Shown here one piece after another: positions 59,350 to 64,000 of a stretch of 64,000 nucleotides of DNA (its first letter is position 1; the number at the start of each line of letters is the position of its first letter). The position numbers and the translations under genes are program-made. Below the pieces are notes generated by a model. That model saw only the letters and a list, made by a program, of their open reading frames with translations. It did not search any database and was not told where the DNA came from. The stretch is from assembly GCA_965267185.1 (NCBI GenBank), contig OZ253937.1:4154001-4218000 (forward strand). Direction: 5' to 3'. The DNA is from G965267185 sp965267185. GTDB taxonomy: Bacteria > Pseudomonadota > Alphaproteobacteria > UBA6615.

Positions 59350-60705
59350 TTAGTTAATTTGCACCGGTGTGCCGGCGTCTACAACGGTTTCCGTATCGTT
59401 ATTAACAACCACGGTTTGCCGGTAATTGATCGGTGTCTCGGGGAAACCAACCGAGAGCGTCGGAATCTGTCTAAGAGTGTATTCGGTCGCCAACGTTACC
59501 CGATCACTATCGGATTGATCTTGCGTAACGCTGACAATCCTAAGTGTCCCTAACTCCCACGTGCCATCACCGGCGCCAGCGCCACCGGATGGCCCGCTCG
59601 CGAGGATTTTGGGGTGTTTGTCGGCTATTGCTTTGCGGACAACATCGTTGCGCAGCCGCCAGTAAGTTAGCGAGTTGGAACTGCCGGACGATAGGTTGGC
59701 AATTTGTTTTGCTTGTCCGACGTCGACAACCGCCTCCGTGGCCTCGTTGACAATGACGGTTCGCCTGTACGAGACGGGTTTTTTCGGAAGGCCATAAGCG
59801 TAATTTGGGTCTTGTCGAATGGTGTACTCGGTCGTGAGCGCAATTCGTTTGCTGTCGTTGGGGTCTGGGGCGGCGCTGATAATTTTGAACTCCCCGATTT
59901 CGACAAATCCGCCAACGACTCCGGCCTCGTTATGTTCCTTGGCAATTGCTTTGCGGATGATGCCGTCCCGCAAACGCCACTGGGAAAGGCGCAGCAACGT
60001 CGCGTCGTCGGATGCAGCGGGTGATCGGGACGCGACTTGATCTGACCGCACCGGTTGCGGCGGTGTTGGGTTGGCCGCCTGTACCTTTGCGACTTGCTCG
60101 GCAGCCTCCAGCGTGCAGCGTTGTTCAGTGATGCGCGTAAACTCCGCATTGCCCAGAACCTGATTGATATTGCGTGCGGTCAATATGCCGACATTGTCGA
60201 AGGCATTTATCGACAACGAGCTGTTACGGTAGGTCTCCTCGGTCGAAACGTCTTTTTCGAACAGAATGGCGCCGTCAATCTCGCTTGTCAGGACATAGCT
60301 GAGATTCTGTTTGAAGCTCGACGAGAGGCCGAGATTGTTGATGGAAAATTCCGTGATCCTTCCGTCCAGCCGGCAACCTGCCGGTGGCCGCAGGGAGATA
60401 CCCGACTGGCGAAATTCTCGCCGGATTGCGTCAGATACGAACTTACTTATGGGCTCTGAAAGCACGATGGTGCCGAAGCTCGTTTTAAAGAGCTCGTCCT
60501 GATCTGCGCCGGAGACCGAATCGAACGTGAACTCGTTTACGACGATCTTGGCATCGATCTCGTAAATACTTTCGGGCGTGTAGGATAGCGAAATACTCGC
60601 TTGCTGCGCGCACGCAGTAAGGCCCAACGCGGCGACAACGATTGCGGGAAGCGATTTCATCGATCGGAGCGATGGTGACGGGGAAGTCGGCGTTAGAGGG
60701 GACAT
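59350..60705 (-). CDS. Lipoprotein with duplicated C-terminal domain
   Basis: 451 aa; ATG at 60705 overlaps the preceding stop and has AGAGG, but ATG at 60660 would give a more standard lipoprotein signal (Cys32 in LTAC counting from 60705). The N-terminal domain (about 38-200) matches the neighbouring lipoprotein throughout (SYTPESIYEIDAK, LSEPISKF, REFRQSGISLRPPAGCR). The rest is an internal duplication: repeat 1 at 242-334 and repeat 2 at 348-450, sharing WRLR-x4-RKAIA and TTEYT/ATEYT. No enzyme motif. Outer-membrane attachment is inferred from the lipobox. Confidence 0.85.
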   Translation of the reverse strand: MSPLTPTSPSPSLRSMKSLPAIVVAALGLTACAQQASISLSYTPESIYEIDAKIVVNEFTFDSVSGADQDELFKTSFGTIVLSEPISKFVSDAIRREFRQSGISLRPPAGCRLDGRITEFSINNLGLSSSFKQNLSYVLTSEIDGAILFEKDVSTEETYRNSSLSINAFDNVGILTARNINQVLGNAEFTRITEQRCTLEAAEQVAKVQAANPTPPQPVRSDQVASRSPAASDDATLLRLSQWRLRDGIIRKAIAKEHNEAGVVGGFVEIGEFKIISAAPDPNDSKRIALTTEYTIRQDPNYAYGLPKKPVSYRRTVIVNEATEAVVDVGQAKQIANLSSGSSNSLTYWRLRNDVVRKAIADKHPKILASGPSGGAGAGDGTWELGTLRIVSVTQDQSDSDRVTLATEYTLRQIPTLSVGFPETPINYRQTVVVNNDTETVVDAGTPVQIN

Positions 60706-61256
60706 TTTTCCTCTACGGTCGCAACGAATGTTGGGTCTGTCAAAACCTGCTTGATATTCTCCGTGATTGTCTTGCTGATATTCACCGGAAATATGTTGGG
60801 GTTTATGTTCTGAGTGCTGGTAGCGGCTGGTCCGGTAATGCTTTGCGTAAGCTTTGCATCATACAATACAGCGCCGTTTCCAGCGTTTTTCACCGTGTAT
60901 TGGACCGACGTAACGTAGTTTGCTTGCAGATGGCCTACCGAATTAATCGAAAACTCGGATACCTTGCCGTTCATGCGGCAACGCACGGGTGCCCTAAGCG
61001 AGATGCCGGCGGCACGGAATTCGCGCCGCACCGCGTTTGAGTAGAATTTACCGATGGGTTCGGTAAGGAGAATCTGCGCGCCTCCGAAGGATATTTCGTT
61101 ATTCAGCGTGTCTCTCGGCGCAATGTAAGTAAAGTCTTCAACGGCTAGCTTCGCCGAGATTTCCTCCGTGTTGGTCGGAGTATACTGTACCGGCACCTGG
61201 ATCACCTGCGCGCATCCTGCTACGAAAAGTAAAAGGGGTAATAGGAATTTCTTCAC
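60693..61256 (-). CDS. Lipoprotein, paralogue of the N-terminal domain of the next gene
   Basis: 187 aa from GTG at 61256 behind GAGG; lipobox VAGC with Cys15. The protein corresponds to the N-terminal domain only of the larger lipoprotein encoded next, with the same order of segments (QYTPTNTEEISAK, LTEPIGKF, REFRAAGISLRAPVRCR, SEFSINSVG). The two coding regions overlap by 13 bp, so they are co-translated and possibly assemble together. Confidence 0.88.
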   Translation of the reverse strand: MKKFLLPLLLFVAGCAQVIQVPVQYTPTNTEEISAKLAVEDFTYIAPRDTLNNEISFGGAQILLTEPIGKFYSNAVRREFRAAGISLRAPVRCRMNGKVSEFSINSVGHLQANYVTSVQYTVKNAGNGAVLYDAKLTQSITGPAATSTQNINPNIFPVNISKTITENIKQVLTDPTFVATVEEKCPL

Positions 61257-61488
61257 AGCGACCTCGCCATCCACGGCAGTATTCGGACAGCGTATCTAGC
61301 CAGATCACGGTGTGTGCCAAGCTAGGAATCCGACTACCGAATATACACCATGCGACCAGCTTAAAGTAGTTAAGCGTCATGGGAAATCGCCTAGCTGTAC
61401 ATACTCTCCGGCCACGCGCGAAAAGCCGTTTCCGATAGAACTCGAGGACTGAAAGCCGCGAAGCAACAATAAGAAAGGGCACGTGGGC

Positions 61489-62526
61489 ATGCGATTGGTG
61501 ACATTCAGGGCGGACACGGGACCACGGCTCGGCGCGCTGGTCGAGCAAGACACGCGCATCGTCGATCTTGCGGCGGCACGGCAAGCGGTTGACGGTGACG
61601 GGCCGGCCGAAGCGTTTTCCTCGATGCTGGCGCTGATCGATGGCGGGCCGGCGGCGCTGAATGCGGCGCGCGATCTAGCGGAGCGCGCCGTGAGCCAGGG
61701 TATCGAGGGCGCGGTGATCGCGGCGGATGCTGTGACGCTCGACGCGCCGTTACCCCAGCCGCGACGACTGCGCGATTGCGGCTGTTTCCTCCAGCATTTC
61801 CGCAATGCCCGCGCGGTACGCTACCGCCGCCTGGCCGAGCGTGAGGCCGATCCGGAGGCGGCGTTCGAGCGGTTCCGCGCCGAAGGCTATCTCGACCTGC
61901 CGGCCGCCTGGGAAGAAGCGCCGCTCTATCTCAACAGCAACAATATGAACGTGATCGGTGACGGCACCGACATCACCTGGCCCCACGAGGCGCGGCGCAT
62001 GGACTACGAGCTTGAATGGGCCATCGTCACCCAGGGGGGCGGCGCCAATATCCCGCGCGACGAGGCGGCGGCGCACATCTTCGGCTATACCATCTTCAAC
62101 GATGTGAGCGCCCGCGACGTGCAGGCGCAAGACATGCGCAGCCAATCGGGCCTCGGCGGGCGCAGCAAGGATTTCGATACCGGAAACGTGCTCGGCCCCT
62201 GTCTGGTGACGGCGGACGAGATCGCCGACCCTTACGGCCTCACCATGGTAGCGAGGGTGAACGGCGAGGAGTGGAGCCGCGGCAATACCGGTATGATGGA
62301 CCACCGCTTCGAGGATGTACTGGCCCATGTCAGCCGCAACCAAACGGTGCATGCCGGCGAAGTTTTTGGTTCGGGCACGGTGCCGACCGGCTGCGGGCTC
62401 GAAGCCAACCGGTATCTCGAAGACGGTGACGTGATCGAGTTGGAGGTCGCGGGCATTGGCGTGCTGAAAAACCGCATCGCCAAGCCGGCCGGCTGGCAGG
62501 ACCGCGCCTCACCGGATAACAACTAA
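61489..62526 (+). CDS. Fumarylacetoacetate hydrolase-family protein
   Basis: 345 aa from ATG at 61489 (a GTG 6 bp earlier is possible). The FAH core is NNMNVIGDGTDITWPHEARRMDYELEWAIVTQ with metal-ligand Glu, then HIFGYTIFNDVSARDVQAQDM, GLGGRSKDFDTGNVLGPCLVT, and GSGTVPTGCGLE. The N-terminal domain (residues 1-100) is typical of hydrolases and decarboxylases of the gentisate and homoprotocatechuate pathways. It precedes a cupin and an MFS gene, a possible small aromatic-acid pathway. Confidence 0.93.
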   Translation: MRLVTFRADTGPRLGALVEQDTRIVDLAAARQAVDGDGPAEAFSSMLALIDGGPAALNAARDLAERAVSQGIEGAVIAADAVTLDAPLPQPRRLRDCGCFLQHFRNARAVRYRRLAEREADPEAAFERFRAEGYLDLPAAWEEAPLYLNSNNMNVIGDGTDITWPHEARRMDYELEWAIVTQGGGANIPRDEAAAHIFGYTIFNDVSARDVQAQDMRSQSGLGGRSKDFDTGNVLGPCLVTADEIADPYGLTMVARVNGEEWSRGNTGMMDHRFEDVLAHVSRNQTVHAGEVFGSGTVPTGCGLEANRYLEDGDVIELEVAGIGVLKNRIAKPAGWQDRASPDNN

Positions 62527-62552
62527 CCGATAATCGAAACAGGGAGGCCGCC

Positions 62553-63092
62553 ATGCCGCGCGATATTCGCCGGGTGATCACCGGGCACAACGACGACGGT
62601 AAGTCCATTGTCATCATTGACGAGACCATGACCGGCGATATGGGCCACGTTCTTACCCCGGACGGACAGCCCAATGTGCGCTTGAACGACGTGTGGATCA
62701 GCCGCAGCGTGCCCGATAGCAATGAAGGCAACGGCGATACGGTGGATACCAAGGTGACCCTGGAGCCGCCGGCCGGCGGTGTGGTGTTCCGCACCCTGGA
62801 AATTCCGCCCGATTCCGAACGCAACTTCGCGGCGATGGAGCGCTATTTCGAGCAGATGGACGCCAGCGACAATCTGGAAGGCCAGCAGCACCCCGGCATG
62901 CACAAAACCGACACGGTCGATTTTCTGGTCATTATCTCCGGCGAGGTGTGGATGATCCTCGACGAAGAGGAGGTACACCTAAAGGTGGGCGATACCTGCG
63001 TCCAGCGTGGCACGTTGCACGCCTGGTCAAACCGTTCCGACAAACCGTGCCTGCTGGCGGGCATATTGCTCGACGCGGCGCCGTTGAGCTGA
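62553..63092 (+). CDS. Cupin-domain protein
   Basis: 179 aa, 26 bp after the FAH-family gene. The cupin barrel is at about 108-175 with PGMHKTDTVDFLVIISGEVWMILDEEEVHLKVGDTCVQRGTLHAWSN: metal-ligand pattern H-x5-7-E not fully met, but HKTD, GEVW and GTLHAW are the usual conserved strands. Possibly a regulatory or dioxygenase-like cupin; with FAH and MFS neighbours, a role in degrading or importing an aromatic acid is possible. Confidence 0.86.
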   Translation: MPRDIRRVITGHNDDGKSIVIIDETMTGDMGHVLTPDGQPNVRLNDVWISRSVPDSNEGNGDTVDTKVTLEPPAGGVVFRTLEIPPDSERNFAAMERYFEQMDASDNLEGQQHPGMHKTDTVDFLVIISGEVWMILDEEEVHLKVGDTCVQRGTLHAWSNRSDKPCLLAGILLDAAPLS

Positions 63093-63133
63093 ACGGTTTA
63101 GTGTCGCGCCCGGTAAGGCAGCAGGATTTTTAG

Positions 63134-64000
63134 ATGACGCAACACTCCGTTGGGCCGAACCTGGACTCAGACCAGCGTCGCCAAAGCTATGTGATTATCG
63201 GTTGCGCGCTGGCCATTGTCGCCATCGCTGTCGGTATTCAGCAAACCTTTGGCCTGTTCATGCTTCCGATCAGTTGGGAGTTTGGCTGGGGCCGCGAGAT
63301 TCTGTCGCTGGCCTTAGCCACCCAAGCGTTGATGATCGGGTTGGCGACGCCGCTCGTCGGGGCGGTTGCCGACAAGTGGGGCGCGGCCCGTGTTATGGCG
63401 GTGGGTGGTCTGCTCTTCGGTTGTGGCATGGTCTTGATGTCGCTGTCGAGCACGCCCACCGCGATGTTCCTCAGCGCCGGCTTCGTTGTTGGTATCGCCG
63501 CTGCCACGTGCGGCATGCCGATGGTGTTGTCGGTGGTCGGGCGTAACGTCAGCGCCGAAAAACGCAGTATGTGGCTCGGCACGGTGACGGCGTGCGGCAC
63601 GTTGGGCCAGTTCCTCGTCGTGCCGTTCGCCCACCAGATGATCGGCCGGTTCGGCTGGGCGGCGGCGCTGGTCGCGTTGGCGTTTCTCGTCGCGCTGATT
63701 GTACCGTTGGCGTTGGCGATCCTCGGCGCCAGCGCCAACCGGGCCGCGGAGCCGAGCAAGCAGAAGTTGGGCGAAGCCCTGCTCGAGGCGCGCAGTCACT
63801 CGGGCTACATCATGCTGGTGGTCGGTTTCTTCGTATGCGGGTTCCAAGTGCGGTTCATTGCTGCCCACCTGCCGGCCTATCTGGGCGATCTCAATCTAAC
63901 GGCGGAGCTGGCGGCTACCGCGCTGGTCGTCATCGCGGTTTTCAACGGTTTCGGGTCTTGGGGGTTCGGCTATCTCGGTGGCCGCTACCGCAAGAAATAC
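63134..64000 (+). CDS. MFS transporter, 3' end cut by the window
   Basis: 289 codons visible, ATG at 63134 behind AGGA. Hydrophobic segments from residue 20 on, with the MFS signature loop GAVADKWGAARVMAVGG between the second and third. The family resembles oxalate/formate-type antiporters (YfbR-like spacing). Probably imports the substrate used by the FAH-family and cupin proteins encoded directly upstream. Confidence 0.9.
   Translation, partial: MTQHSVGPNLDSDQRRQSYVIIGCALAIVAIAVGIQQTFGLFMLPISWEFGWGREILSLALATQALMIGLATPLVGAVADKWGAARVMAVGGLLFGCGMVLMSLSSTPTAMFLSAGFVVGIAAATCGMPMVLSVVGRNVSAEKRSMWLGTVTACGTLGQFLVVPFAHQMIGRFGWAAALVALAFLVALIVPLALAILGASANRAAEPSKQKLGEALLEARSHSGYIMLVVGFFVCGFQVRFIAAHLPAYLGDLNLTAELAATALVVIAVFNGFGSWGFGYLGGRYRKKY

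Noticed and set aside
1..64000. tRNA, rRNA, CRISPR arrays and riboswitches
   Set aside because: No cloverleaf-like, repeat-spacer or conserved aptamer sequence was found in the intergenic regions by reading; a covariance-model scan would be needed to exclude small RNAs.

Overview
The window is 64 kb of GC-rich DNA with short intergenic gaps and no rRNA, tRNA, CRISPR array, transposase or integrase that I can see. The gene content points to an environmental, probably uncultured, alphaproteobacterium of Rhodospirillales type: two TRAP transport systems, a CoxMSL-type molybdenum hydroxylase, YdbH/YnbE/YdbL, single-domain response regulator, CocE/NonD hydrolase, acyl-CoA ligases and enolase-superfamily genes. 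The taxonomic placement is inference from gene content only.

Layout. 1-2829: three exported proteins of unknown function, the first two being diverged tandem paralogues. 2878-7036: a minus-strand block with YCII protein, SigZ-type sigma factor, ArsI/CadI-like dioxygenase, Bcr-type exporter, PanE-like reductase and ArsC-like protein. 7252-13840: response regulator, then TRAP transporter, cyclase-family hydrolase, TetR regulator and VOC protein; the TetR operator recurs at 24152 in front of a CocE/NonD hydrolase. 14129-19271: B12/radical SAM protein, small YCII and DUF1330 proteins, a solute-binding-like protein without signal peptide, a globin and a LysR regulator. 19305-26989: two MscS channels around the known cluster circularly permuted ATP-grasp / alpha-E / transglutaminase, plus the CocE hydrolase.

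27125-37150 is the least explained region: a DUF1523-like membrane protein, a PEP-CTERM protein, and a translationally coupled pair of very large exported proteins (1689 and 725 aa). The C-terminus of the 1689-aa protein carries the ordered motifs of a protein-kinase fold behind hydrophobic segments and a Pro-rich tandem repeat. This is the best candidate for an undescribed system.

37224-53370 is catabolic: Mo hydroxylase subunits, a carrier-protein/acyltransferase fusion divergent from an adenylating ligase, a TAXI-TRAP transporter, methyltransferase, alpha/beta hydrolase, enolase-superfamily enzyme, acyl-CoA ligase and serine hydrolase. At 53355-54918 an AT-richer insert carries a HEPN-type gene and is flanked by a 97-bp imperfect direct repeat made of the 3' end of the serine hydrolase gene; a superinfection-immunity-family protein follows. 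55421-59320 is the ydbH-ynbE-ydbL envelope operon, 59350-61256 two paralogous lipoproteins, and 61489-64000 a fumarylacetoacetate-hydrolase-family enzyme, a cupin and a truncated MFS transporter.
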